Shown here in pieces: positions 34,571-42,538 of a stretch of DNA of 64,000 nucleotides. Both the position numbers and the translations under genes were made by a program. Origin of the DNA: Bacteroidales bacterium (lineage in GTDB: Bacteria; Bacteroidota; Bacteroidia; Bacteroidales; Muribaculaceae); assembly GCA_004552485.1 (NCBI GenBank), contig SFOH01000001.1:1-64000 (forward strand). The letters run 5' to 3'. A model generated the notes under the pieces. It saw nothing but the letters and a program-made list of their open reading frames with translations. It was not told where the DNA came from and searched no databases. Every line of letters starts with the position of its first letter. Positions within the stretch are counted from its first letter, which is position 1.

Positions 34571-36127
34571 TCAGAAGGGGGGGACGTCGCCGGAGGGCAG
34601 AGGAGCCGTGCCTCCGGTGAAGGGGTCGGCTGTGGGGGCTGCGGCGATGGCATCGGAGCCCATGGAGTTCATGCGGCTGCCGACGCTGGCGATGCCTACG
34701 GGGACGGGCTCTTCTTCCCAATTCTCGAAGCGCGCAAAGGGCGCACGGAAGCGCAGCTGGATGTCTTCGACGGAGCCGCTGCGGTGTTTGGCGATGATGA
34801 ACTCGGCTTTGCCGCGTATGTCGTTGCCGTTGGCGTCGGTGTCGGAGTGGAGGTAATACTCGGGGCGGTGGATGAAGCACACGATGTCGGCATCCTGCTC
34901 GATGGCGCCAGACTCACGCAGGTCGCTGAGCTGGGGGCGTTTGCCGTCGGTGCGGTTTTCGACGCTGCGATTGAGCTGCGACAGGGCGATGATGGGGATG
35001 TTGAGCTCTTTGGCCAACTGCTTGAGCGAGCGCGAAATCATGGACACTTCCTGCTCTCGCGAACCGAACTTCATGCCGCTGGCGTTCATGAGCTGGAGGT
35101 AGTCGATGATAATCATCTTGATGTTGTGCTCGCGGGCGAGGCGCATGGCTTTGGTGCGCAGTTCGAAGATGGAGAGCGAGGGGGTGTCGTCGATGTAGAG
35201 GGGAGCGCCGTTCAGGGCCTTGATGCGCGCCATGAGCTGGTCCCACTCCAGGGGCGTGAGCTGGCCGCTTTTGATTTTGGAGCCTTCGAGTTCGCAGACG
35301 TTGGAGATGAGGCGGTTGACGAGCTGTACATTGCTCATCTCGAGCGAGAAGAGCGCGATGGGTGTGTTGTAGGTGACGGCCATATTCTTAGCCATGGAGA
35401 GGACGAAGGCGGTCTTACCCATGGCGGGACGGGCGGCGATGATGATGAGGTCGGAATTCTGCCAGCCGCTGGTGACTTTGTCGAGTTTGTGGTAGCCGGT
35501 CTCGAGGCCCGAGAGGCCGCTGGAGCGGTTGGCGGCGTTCTGTATCTGTTCGAGGGCCTGTGAGATGACGGGGTCAATCTGCGTGACATCCTTCTTGACG
35601 TTGCGCTGCGAAATCTCGAAGAGCTTGCCCTCGGCCTCCTGGAGGAGGTCTTCGATGTCGTTGCTCTCGTCGTAGGCCTTGTTCTCGATGTTGGAGGCGA
35701 AGGAGATGAGTTCGCGCGCGAGGTATTTCTGGGCCACGATGCGTGCGTGGAATTCGACGTGGGCTGCCGAGCTGACGCGCGAGGTTAGCTCGGTGACGAA
35801 CACGGCGCCGCCGGCCTCCTCGAGGGTGCCGTTCAGTCGCAGCTGCTCGGTGACGGTGAGCATGTCGATGGGTTTCTGCGCGGCGCCGAGGGTCTGTATG
35901 GCCTCGTAGATGACACGGTTGGCAGGCTCGTAGAAGCAGTCGGGTTTGAGCAGGTCGCAGACGGAGGCGTAGGCGTCTTTCTCGAGCATGAGTGCGCCTA
36001 ACACCGCCTCTTCCAGCTCTTTATCGCGCGGAGCTATGCGGCCCAGCACATCGCCGACTTTGTTGGCCGGGTTCTTGCGGCTCTTGTACGTGTCCTTATT
36101 ATTATTGTTATTCTGTGGTAATGGCAT
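34571..36127 (-). CDS. dnaB: Replicative DNA helicase DnaB
   Basis: The 518-aa hexameric helicase unwinds DNA at the replication fork. After an Asn/Lys-rich start, the N-terminal domain begins with APRDKELEEAVLGALMLE. The C-terminal RecA-like domain has ARPAMGKTAF (Walker A), MIIIDYLQLMNA (Walker B) and the SQLNRSVENR segment; the Arg finger region lies in FIIAKHRSG. The tail is Gly/Pro/Ala-rich. TACCTTTG on the minus strand at 36160-36167 is a plausible -7 box 33 bp upstream. It is convergent with the purF-like gene. Confidence 0.96.
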   Translation of the reverse strand: MPLPQNNNNNKDTYKSRKNPANKVGDVLGRIAPRDKELEEAVLGALMLEKDAYASVCDLLKPDCFYEPANRVIYEAIQTLGAAQKPIDMLTVTEQLRLNGTLEEAGGAVFVTELTSRVSSAAHVEFHARIVAQKYLARELISFASNIENKAYDESNDIEDLLQEAEGKLFEISQRNVKKDVTQIDPVISQALEQIQNAANRSSGLSGLETGYHKLDKVTSGWQNSDLIIIAARPAMGKTAFVLSMAKNMAVTYNTPIALFSLEMSNVQLVNRLISNVCELEGSKIKSGQLTPLEWDQLMARIKALNGAPLYIDDTPSLSIFELRTKAMRLAREHNIKMIIIDYLQLMNASGMKFGSREQEVSMISRSLKQLAKELNIPIIALSQLNRSVENRTDGKRPQLSDLRESGAIEQDADIVCFIHRPEYYLHSDTDANGNDIRGKAEFIIAKHRSGSVEDIQLRFRAPFARFENWEEEPVPVGIASVGSRMNSMGSDAIAAAPTADPFTGGTAPLPSGDVPPF

Positions 36128-36249
36128 GATTTTTGTCCTGTCTTTTGGTGTTGTGCTTGCAAAGGTAGTGATATTCTTCCAACTTTAAGCCCTCATCGTT
36201 TGTTATTTTATAAACACATTATGAACCGAGTGTAGAAAACTTTTCTGAC

Positions 36250-37707
36250 ATGACTGAACAAAAACACCCCAAGGAGAATCCCGCGGAATGTCCGGCACGC
36301 CGGCACGAGCCGGAAACGTCCGAAGAACCCACCCTCCTTGGAAGCTCCATCTTCTATGCCGCGAGCCAGGCTCTGCGCCGCCATGCAACGGGCGGTAACA
36401 TTCTCATTCTCTTCACCGTGCTGGCGCTCATCGTGGCCAACATCCCGGCCATCAACCATTACTACTTCGACCTTTGGAACCACGAGGTGCGCCTGCAGAT
36501 AGGCAGTTTCAACCTCTTCAGCCACCACGGCGAGCCCATGACGCTGCTGGCGTTCATCAACGATGCCCTCATGGCCATCTTCTTCTTCTCCATCGGCCTC
36601 GAAATCAAGCGCGAGGTGCTGGTGGGCGAGCTCCATTCGTTCAAGAACGCGCTGCTCCCCATCATGGGCGCCATCGGCGGCATGCTCTTCCCGGTCGTCA
36701 TCTACCTGGCACTCAGCCACGGCACCGAATACGAAGGCGGCGCCGCAATCCCCATGGCCACGGACATCGCCTTCTCGCTCGGCGTCCTCGCCCTCCTGGG
36801 GCAGCGCGTGCCCATGTCGCTGAAGATTTTCCTCACCACGCTCGCCGTCGCCGACGACATCGGCGGCATCATCGTCATCGCCGCTTTCTATTCCACGGAG
36901 ATAAACATCATGCTGCTTGTCTACGCCGCCGCTCTTCTGGCGCTGCTCATGCTGGGTTCGCGTCTGCGCATCAAGAGCCAGGGCTTCTATCTGACAATCG
37001 GCACAGTCATTTGGTTCCTCTTCCTCAACTCCGGCATCCACCCCACCATCGCCGGCGTACTCGTAGCCTTCTGCATCCCCGCCAAGCCTGTCTTCGCCCC
37101 CAAGAAATACGTGCAGCAGATTCGCACGGCCATCTCCCATTTCCGCGGCCAGGACGACGAACAGCTCAGCCGCCGCAGCATCCTCGACTGCGACCAGATG
37201 AACTGGCTCAAGGAGGTCGAGTCGGCCTCCGACAAGGTCATCTCCCCGCTCCAGGAGCTGGAGGACACGCTTCACCCGCTGGTCAACTACTTCATCCTGC
37301 CGCTCTTCGCCTTCGCCAACGCCGGCATCTTCCTGTTGGACATGGACCCCGCCTCGGTCGTCGAAGGCGTGTCGCTGGCCGTCATCTTGGCACTCATGCT
37401 GGGCAAATTCCTCGGCATCTTCCTCTTCTCGTGGGCTACGGTCAAGCTGAAATGGGCACCCCTGCCCGCCCACTGCAACTGGCACGAGATGGCCTCCGTG
37501 GCCATGCTCGGCGGCATCGGCTTCACCGTCTCACTCTTCATCGCCACCCTCAGCTTCGGCGCCTCGCCCGAGCAGGCCGCCCTCCTCGCCCACGCCAAAC
37601 TCGGCATTGTCGTCGGCTCGGTCCTCTCCGGCATCATCGGCTTCGTATGGCTCCACTTCACCCTGCCCCGCGGCGTCGCCCCCGACCCCGTCCACGAAGA
37701 GTGCTGA
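36250..37707 (+). CDS. nhaA: Na+/H+ antiporter NhaA
   Basis: The 485-aa inner-membrane protein exchanges Na+ for H+ and controls pH and sodium. It has about twelve hydrophobic helices. VADDIGGIIVIAAFY contains the paired Asp of the ion site (E. coli Asp163-Asp164), and FFFSIGLEIKREVLVGEL is the family segment near helix II. An extra hydrophilic stretch after helix VIII (about residues 285-330) makes it longer than the E. coli protein (388 aa). A cytosolic N-terminal extension of 45 residues precedes the first helix. Single gene. Confidence 0.95.
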   Translation: MTEQKHPKENPAECPARRHEPETSEEPTLLGSSIFYAASQALRRHATGGNILILFTVLALIVANIPAINHYYFDLWNHEVRLQIGSFNLFSHHGEPMTLLAFINDALMAIFFFSIGLEIKREVLVGELHSFKNALLPIMGAIGGMLFPVVIYLALSHGTEYEGGAAIPMATDIAFSLGVLALLGQRVPMSLKIFLTTLAVADDIGGIIVIAAFYSTEINIMLLVYAAALLALLMLGSRLRIKSQGFYLTIGTVIWFLFLNSGIHPTIAGVLVAFCIPAKPVFAPKKYVQQIRTAISHFRGQDDEQLSRRSILDCDQMNWLKEVESASDKVISPLQELEDTLHPLVNYFILPLFAFANAGIFLLDMDPASVVEGVSLAVILALMLGKFLGIFLFSWATVKLKWAPLPAHCNWHEMASVAMLGGIGFTVSLFIATLSFGASPEQAALLAHAKLGIVVGSVLSGIIGFVWLHFTLPRGVAPDPVHEEC

Positions 37708-37766
37708 CCCCCCTCATCCACTCACCCACTCCTCCACTCTTCCACTCAAATTTTAACGAATTTTTT

Positions 37767-37807
37767 CCACGGAAATTCCCATATATGGAAATAATTCCGT
37801 AATTTTG
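37767..37807 (+). promoter_or_regulatory. Promoter region of pgk with interleaved TTCC/GGAA symmetry
   Basis: TAATTTTG (37800-37807) is the -7 box. Immediately upstream lie TTCCACGGAA, TTCCCATATATGGAA (containing the perfect palindrome CCATATATGG) and GGAAATAATTCC, overlapping one another. The spaced TTCC/GGAA words look like an operator; the regulator is unknown. Confidence 0.5.
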
Positions 37808-37878
37808 CATCTGAAATGACGGCCGGGCTCCGTTGCCCGCCGCGCTTTCAGGTGCAATCTCTTATAAAACACTATATT

Positions 37879-39126
37879 ATGACAATCGAAAACTTCAACT
37901 TCAAAGGCCACAAAGCTCTCGTTCGCGTTGACTTCAACGTGCCCCTCGACGAGAACGGCAACATCACCGACGACACCCGCATCCGCGGTGCCCTCCCCAC
38001 CCTCAAGAAAATCCTCAACGACGGCGGCGCCCTCATCATCATGTCGCACATGGGCAAACCCAAAGGCAAGGTCAACCCCAAGCTGTCGCTGAAACAGATT
38101 GTCCCCGCCGTGTCCAAGGCCCTCGGCGTTCCCGTCGAGTTCGCTCCCGACGCTGCCGAAGCTTTTGATGCCGCCAAAGCCCTCATGCCCGGCCAGGTGC
38201 TCCTGATCGAGAACCTCCGCTTCCACCCCGAGGAAGAAGGCAAGCCCGTCGGCATCGACAAAGCCGACCCCGCTTACGACGCTGCCAAGAAAGAGATGAA
38301 AGAGCGTCAGAAAGTCTTCGCCAAGACCCTCGCATCCTATGCCGACGTCTACGTGAACGACGCCTTCGGCACCGCCCACCGCAAACATGCCTCCACAGCC
38401 GTCGTCGCCGACTACTTCGACAAAGACCACAAGATGCTCGGCTACCTCATGGAGAAAGAAGTTACCGCTGTCGACAACATCCTCTCCGACATCAAGCGCC
38501 CCTTCACCGCCATCATGGGCGGCTCTAAGGTGTCAACCAAAATCGGCATCATCGAGAACCTCATGGACAAGGTCGACAACCTCATCCTCTGCGGCGGCAT
38601 GACCTACACCTTCGCCAAAGCCATGGGCGGCAACGTCGGCAACTCCATCTGCGAGCTCGACAAACTGGACCTCGCCCTCGACATCATGCGCAAGGCCAAA
38701 GAGAAAGGCGTGAACCTCGTGCTCGGCACCGACTGCGTGGCCGCCGACGCCTTCTCCAACGACGCCCACACCCAGGTTTGCTCCGTTATGGACATCCCCG
38801 AAGGCTGGGAAGGCCTCGATGCCGGTCCCGAGACCCGCAAACTCTTCGCCGAGACCATCAAGCCCTCCAAGACCATCCTCTGGAACGGCCCCGCAGGCGT
38901 CTTCGAGTTTGACAACTTCACCGCCGGCAGCCGCGCCATCGCCGATGCCATCGTCGAAGCAACCGCCAACGGCGCCTTCTCACTCGTAGGCGGCGGCGAC
39001 TCCGTTGCCTGCATCAACAAGTTCGGCCTCGCTGACAAAGTCAGCTACGTCTCCACCGGCGGCGGCGCCCTCCTCGAAGCCATCGAGGGAAAAGTGCTCC
39101 CCGGCATCGCAGCCATCAAGGGCTAA
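37879..39126 (+). CDS. pgk: Phosphoglycerate kinase
   Basis: The 415-aa glycolytic enzyme transfers phosphate from 1,3-bisphosphoglycerate to [13 protein letters not shown] at the N-terminus, SHMGKPKG and [10 protein letters not shown] form the substrate side; [11 protein letters not shown] and [13 protein letters not shown] with STGGGALLE form the nucleotide side. ATG 37879 gives the usual N-terminus ([15 protein letters not shown]). A perfect 12-bp terminator hairpin follows. Confidence 0.98.
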   Translation: MTIENFNFKGHKALVRVDFNVPLDENGNITDDTRIRGALPTLKKILNDGGALIIMSHMGKPKGKVNPKLSLKQIVPAVSKALGVPVEFAPDAAEAFDAAKALMPGQVLLIENLRFHPEEEGKPVGIDKADPAYDAAKKEMKERQKVFAKTLASYADVYVNDAFGTAHRKHASTAVVADYFDKDHKMLGYLMEKEVTAVDNILSDIKRPFTAIMGGSKVSTKIGIIENLMDKVDNLILCGGMTYTFAKAMGGNVGNSICELDKLDLALDIMRKAKEKGVNLVLGTDCVAADAFSNDAHTQVCSVMDIPEGWEGLDAGPETRKLFAETIKPSKTILWNGPAGVFEFDNFTAGSRAIADAIVEATANGAFSLVGGGDSVACINKFGLADKVSYVSTGGGALLEAIEGKVLPGIAAIKG

Positions 39127-39152
39127 GCACACCTGACTCTAACCACGCATAG

Positions 39153-39202
39153 ATGCGGCAAACAGGCCGGCACACCCCGGTTTGTTTGCCGCATTCTTTT
39201 TT
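39153..39202 (+). terminator. Strong terminator after pgk
   Basis: ATGCGGCAAACA (39153-39164) and TGTTTGCCGCAT (39183-39194) are perfect 12-bp arms followed by TCTTTTTT. Confidence 0.9.
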
Positions 39203-39218
39203 ACACGCATCCCCGCTC

Positions 39219-40007
39219 ATGGAAACCACTAACACCGCCGTCCTCCTGCAGGTCGTCATCTGCACGCACGGACTCGACGGACTCATGCGCACCGCCGCCA
39301 TGACCCTGCCGCAACTACCGCGAATCTCCTGGCTCGTCGAGTGTCAGACCGACGCGGACGCGCCCCTGCCCGACGTGCCCGAAGCGCTGCGACGCACCGA
39401 CATCAACGTGCGCTTCAACCACACCCGCGGACTGTCGGCAAACCGCAACCTCATGCTCCGCGACGCCACCGCTCCCTTCGTCCTCATCGCCGACGACGAC
39501 CTCGCGTTCCACCCCGGCGGGCTGATGCAGTTGGTGGAAATAATGCAGGCGCACCCCGACATCACCCTCTTCTGCTTCCGCCACGACGGCCCCGGCCGGC
39601 GCCGCTATCCACGGGGCGAGACACCCCTGCTGGCCCACGCCCTGCGCCGCCACTATCCCTGCTCGTGCGAGATAGCCCTGCGCGTCGACGATGTGCGTGA
39701 GCGCGGACTGCGTTTCAACGAGCTCGCCGGCATAGGCGCCCCCGTACTGTGCGCCGGCGAAGAAGACCTCTTCGTCTACCACCTGCTCGACTCGGGCCTG
39801 CGCGGACGCTTCTTCCCCATCACCGTCGCCATCCACCCCGCACTCAGCACCTACGATGCCGTGCGCAGTCCGGCCGTGTGGATAACACGCGGCGCCGTGT
39901 TCCGCGCCATGCACCCCCGCTCATGGCTGCTGCGCGTCCTGCGTCATCCGCGCCACCTAAGGTTGCTGCTCAAAGGCGCCGCTTATGCCCGCCGCAACCG
40001 CTTGTGA
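39219..40007 (+). CDS. Glycosyltransferase family 2-like protein
   Basis: The 262-aa protein has a GT-A type fold pattern: VVICTHGLDGL at the start, NHTRGLSANRNLMLRDA in the middle and the metal-binding ADDDLAFHPGG, with GAPVLCAGEEDLFVYHL further on. It probably transfers a sugar from a nucleotide donor; donor and acceptor are unknown. No membrane segment is obvious. The frame opens at 39153 inside the pgk terminator, so the ATG at 39219 is the more likely start. The C-terminus is rich in Arg and His. Confidence 0.75.
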   Translation: METTNTAVLLQVVICTHGLDGLMRTAAMTLPQLPRISWLVECQTDADAPLPDVPEALRRTDINVRFNHTRGLSANRNLMLRDATAPFVLIADDDLAFHPGGLMQLVEIMQAHPDITLFCFRHDGPGRRRYPRGETPLLAHALRRHYPCSCEIALRVDDVRERGLRFNELAGIGAPVLCAGEEDLFVYHLLDSGLRGRFFPITVAIHPALSTYDAVRSPAVWITRGAVFRAMHPRSWLLRVLRHPRHLRLLLKGAAYARRNRL

Positions 40008-40115
40008 TGCGCTTGCGATGCGCCCGTTTCGGTCCGATGATGCCCCCTTTGGCCTGTCTCCATGCCGAAAAGGGCGGTTTTTGCGGCTTCTTTCTCGCTT
40101 TTGCACCCCCGACTC

Positions 40116-40146
40116 TTGCGCGGATGCCCGATTTTCATTACCTTTG
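40116..40146 (+). promoter_or_regulatory. surE: Promoter of surE with -7 box 6 nt before the start codon
   Basis: TTGC (40116-40119) is followed after exactly 19 nt by TACCTTTG (40139-40146). The surE ATG begins at 40152. Transcription normally starts about 5-7 nt after the -7 box, so the mRNA would be leaderless or nearly so. Confidence 0.7.
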
Positions 40147-40151
40147 CCGCG

Positions 40152-40931
40152 ATGAAACCACTTATATTAATAACCAATGACGACTCCATCGAGGCTCCGG
40201 GTCTTCATAAACTGGTAGAAATCGCCTCAGAGTTCGCAGACATCATTGGCGTGGCACCCCTCCACCCGCAGTCGGGAATGTCATCTGCAATAAGCGTTGA
40301 CCGCCCCCTGCGCATCAGCGAGGTCGCCGACTACAAAAATGCCCGAATGTTCACCGTCAACGGCACCCCCGTCGACTGCGTGAAACTCGCCTTGAACGCT
40401 ATTGTCCCGCGTCGCCCTGCCCTCGTGCTCTCCGGCATCAACCACGGCAGCAACTCGGGCAATGCCATCACCTATTCCGGAACCATGGGCGCCGTCCTCG
40501 AAGCCTGCACCAACGGCATACCCGCCGTGGGCTTCTCGCTGTGCCACCACTCCATCAAGGCCGACTTCAACCTCTCCGCACCTTTCGTGCGCGAGATCAT
40601 ACAGCGAGTCATGGCCGAAGGACTGCCCGACTACTCCGCCCTCAACGTCAACATCCCGCCGCGCATCGTGCCCAAAGGCATGCGGGTGTGCCGCGCCGCC
40701 CGCGGCCATTGGAGCGAAGAGTTCGCCCGCTACACCGACCCCATGGGCACGCCCTTCTATTGGCTCACCGGCCGCTTCATCAACGAAGAACCCGACGCCA
40801 CGGACACCGACGAATACTATCTTTCGCAGGGCTACATCTCCGTCGTGCCGTGCACGCCCGAGCAGACCGACATGGCGCTCCTCCACCGCCTCACCGCCAC
40901 CTCCGGCCCCGCCACCGAAGCCGCCGAATAA
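40152..40931 (+). CDS. surE: 5'/3'-nucleotidase SurE
   Basis: The 259-aa metal-dependent phosphatase acts on nucleoside monophosphates and is linked to stationary-phase survival. The conserved N-terminus is ILITNDDSIEAPGL with the metal-binding Asp pair. QSGMSSAIS (the Ser) and LSGINHGSNSG (the Asn) complete the site. I choose ATG 40152 (MKPLILIT) because the longer frame to 40062 passes through the promoter. It ends before the 44-bp palindrome at 40955-40998. A decayed copy of its 3' end lies at 42352-42406. Confidence 0.95.
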   Translation: MKPLILITNDDSIEAPGLHKLVEIASEFADIIGVAPLHPQSGMSSAISVDRPLRISEVADYKNARMFTVNGTPVDCVKLALNAIVPRRPALVLSGINHGSNSGNAITYSGTMGAVLEACTNGIPAVGFSLCHHSIKADFNLSAPFVREIIQRVMAEGLPDYSALNVNIPPRIVPKGMRVCRAARGHWSEEFARYTDPMGTPFYWLTGRFINEEPDATDTDEYYLSQGYISVVPCTPEQTDMALLHRLTATSGPATEAAE

Positions 40932-40954
40932 GCTCCGCGCCGATTAAGAATTAA

Positions 40955-40998
40955 AGACAGAGGCTGCGTCACATCGCGATGTGACGCAGCCTCTGTCT
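40955..40998. terminator. 44-bp perfect palindrome between convergent genes
   Basis: AGACAGAGGCTGCGTCACATCG (left arm, 40955-40976) is exactly repeated in inverse at 40977-40998 with no spacer. It lies between the surE stop and the stop of the convergent lipoprotein gene, so a two-way terminator role is likely. TTAA lies on the left side and GTTTGT on the right. Confidence 0.8.
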
Positions 40999-41024
40999 GT
41001 TTGTATGTGGGTAGTGCGCGGCGA

Positions 41025-42191
41025 TTACTTGGCCACGGTCATGTCGAAATTGTAGGTCTTGCCCTGGAAGGAGATCATCTTGCCCTTGAAGTTGGTGGGG
41101 GTGAGGGTGCCGGAGAAGGTGCTGGTCACCTCGCCGCGGTCGTTGTGTTCCTCAAGTTTGATGGAGCCGGTCTTGGGGTTGTAGTCCAGCACTTTGAGGT
41201 GGAGCTTAGCGGAGGGGCCGTACTTGTCGTAATAGTAAGAACCGTCTTTCATGCCCTTGTTGAGGGTGATGTGCACGGGGAGTTTGCCGCCGAGTTTGCC
41301 CGAGATTTTGAACGGGCCGTCCGCGGAGGCACCGGTGGCCGCAGCGTTGTCCTTGGTCGGGTCGCCGAACTCTTTGACATAGCTGTCATACTCGCTGCCG
41401 TCGGGTTTGTACGTGGCCATGTACTCGTCTTTCGACTTCTGTTTCATGTTGACCCGCACCAGAAGGCTACCGCCATGGCCCGAGAAAGAGAAGTTCATTC
41501 TGATGGCTGAGTTGGCCGGAATATCTCTGCCTTTTTCTGTGCGGTAGCGTGTTCGGTCTCCCATCGGCCCAATGTAAACGTCCTTCCAGGTGATAGTGTA
41601 GTCGCCAGCCTTGATGGGCTTGTCTGTTGTGTTGGTGAGCGTATAGTAGCCGCGGCCTTCGTCCATCATAAACATGCTCTCTTTCGTCACGACCCCCTTG
41701 CCCATCGCTATAGCGCCCTTCTGACGCTCTGAATATTTGTCATAGACAAAGTCGCCAAGGAGGTCGACGACGCTCATTCTCGCGGCTTTCTCGGCATCGG
41801 CGAGCTCAAGCTTCACGGCACCTGTGGCCCGTGCAAATGCCTCCTTGTCTGAGGGATAAGCAAAGAGGCCGCGTGTTTCGAGGACTGTGCCGCCCCCGTC
41901 GCCGCGCATCTTAATCTTTGCGGTGACGCCATTGCCATAGCTGACGTCGTAGATGCTGTCTTTGCCCGTGTCCACAATGCTGATGCTGTCGGGGTTGAAG
42001 GTGAACGCGATAGAATCGGCAGCCGCAATGTCGGGATAGATCATTTTGAGAGAATCGATTTTCCCGGTCTGAGCTTTACAGGCAAAATCGGCGGCAAAGT
42101 CGGCCGCCGCATTGTCCTTGTCGCTGCCCGAGCATGCGCACAGCAATGCGCCGGCAAAAGAGGCAGCCATGATGAGTTTTGTTTTTTTCAT
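41025..42191 (-). CDS. Hypothetical lipoprotein
   Basis: The 388-aa protein starts MKKTKLIMAASFAGALLCACSGSD, a lipoprotein signal with the modified Cys near residue 20. The body carries no motif I recognise. A segment with SIAFTFNPDSISIVDTG, a Phe/Tyr/Lys-rich beta region and repeated short beta strands near the end (TGSIKLEEHND, GTLTPTNFKGKMISFQGK) suggest a beta-rich envelope protein. ATG 42191 is supported by the promoter at 42260-42290, which lies inside the longer open frame to 42341. It stands between surE and a decayed surE 3' fragment, so it may have been inserted there. Confidence 0.75.
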   Translation of the reverse strand: MKKTKLIMAASFAGALLCACSGSDKDNAAADFAADFACKAQTGKIDSLKMIYPDIAAADSIAFTFNPDSISIVDTGKDSIYDVSYGNGVTAKIKMRGDGGGTVLETRGLFAYPSDKEAFARATGAVKLELADAEKAARMSVVDLLGDFVYDKYSERQKGAIAMGKGVVTKESMFMMDEGRGYYTLTNTTDKPIKAGDYTITWKDVYIGPMGDRTRYRTEKGRDIPANSAIRMNFSFSGHGGSLLVRVNMKQKSKDEYMATYKPDGSEYDSYVKEFGDPTKDNAAATGASADGPFKISGKLGGKLPVHITLNKGMKDGSYYYDKYGPSAKLHLKVLDYNPKTGSIKLEEHNDRGEVTSTFSGTLTPTNFKGKMISFQGKTYNFDMTVAK

Positions 42192-42259
42192 AAGAAGCAG
42201 GTGGTAATAGTTAGTAGTCCGTATTCCGTCAAAAGGTAAAAAGGACAACAATTCAATCG

Positions 42260-42290
42260 CAAATATAGGCAATATTCCATAAATATCCAA
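42260..42290 (-). promoter_or_regulatory. Promoter of the hypothetical lipoprotein gene
   Basis: TTGG (42287-42290) and TATATTTG (42260-42267) on the minus strand are exactly 19 nt apart. Confidence 0.75.
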
Positions 42291-42351
42291 AAAAAAACAC
42301 GTGGCAGCTACCCGGACGGTGAGTCGCGCACGGTTGGGCATGAACGGAGCG

Positions 42352-42406
42352 CAGGGTGCGCCTTCTGTCGTGACGGCACACCCGAGCAGACCAACATGGC
42401 CCTCCT
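42352..42406 (+). pseudogene. Decayed fragment of the surE 3' end
   Basis: This stretch aligns with surE positions about 40826-40882. Shared words are CGCAGGG, GTCGTG, CCCGAGCAGACC and ACATGGC, in the same order with one 1-bp gap. From 42366 on, about 33 of 41 positions agree. It is short, frameshifted relative to surE and not expressed as a gene. It marks a past duplication or insertion at this locus. Confidence 0.7.
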
Positions 42407-42417
42407 TAAAGAGATAA

Positions 42418-42523
42418 CAGATATTAGATAAGAGATAATAGATAACAGCGGGCGTGAATCAGGTTCACGCCCGCCGTCATCAACAGTTATCCTTGTCTAT
42501 ATCCTTTTATTATCTAATATCTG
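42418..42523. repeat. 106-bp nested inverted repeat
   Basis: Three stems are nested: CAGATATTAGATAA (42418-42431) with TTATCTAATATCTG (42510-42523), 14 bp; GATAAC (42441-42446) with GTTATC (42486-42491); and GCGGGCGTGAA (42448-42458) with TTCACGCCCGC (42464-42474), 11 bp. AGATAA is repeated four times in the left half. The inner stem may terminate the LRR gene ending at 42539; the AT-rich outer arms are not needed for that. Confidence 0.75.
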
Positions 42524-42538
42524 ATACTATTCACTATC

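Noticed and set aside
34079..35563. 494-codon plus-strand frame across purF and dnaB
   Set aside because: It overlaps two certain genes in other frames and its translation is Arg/His- then Val/Glu-rich without motifs.
36208..37485. 425-codon frame antisense to nhaA
   Set aside because: Shadow of nhaA; strongly acidic composition without recognisable domains.
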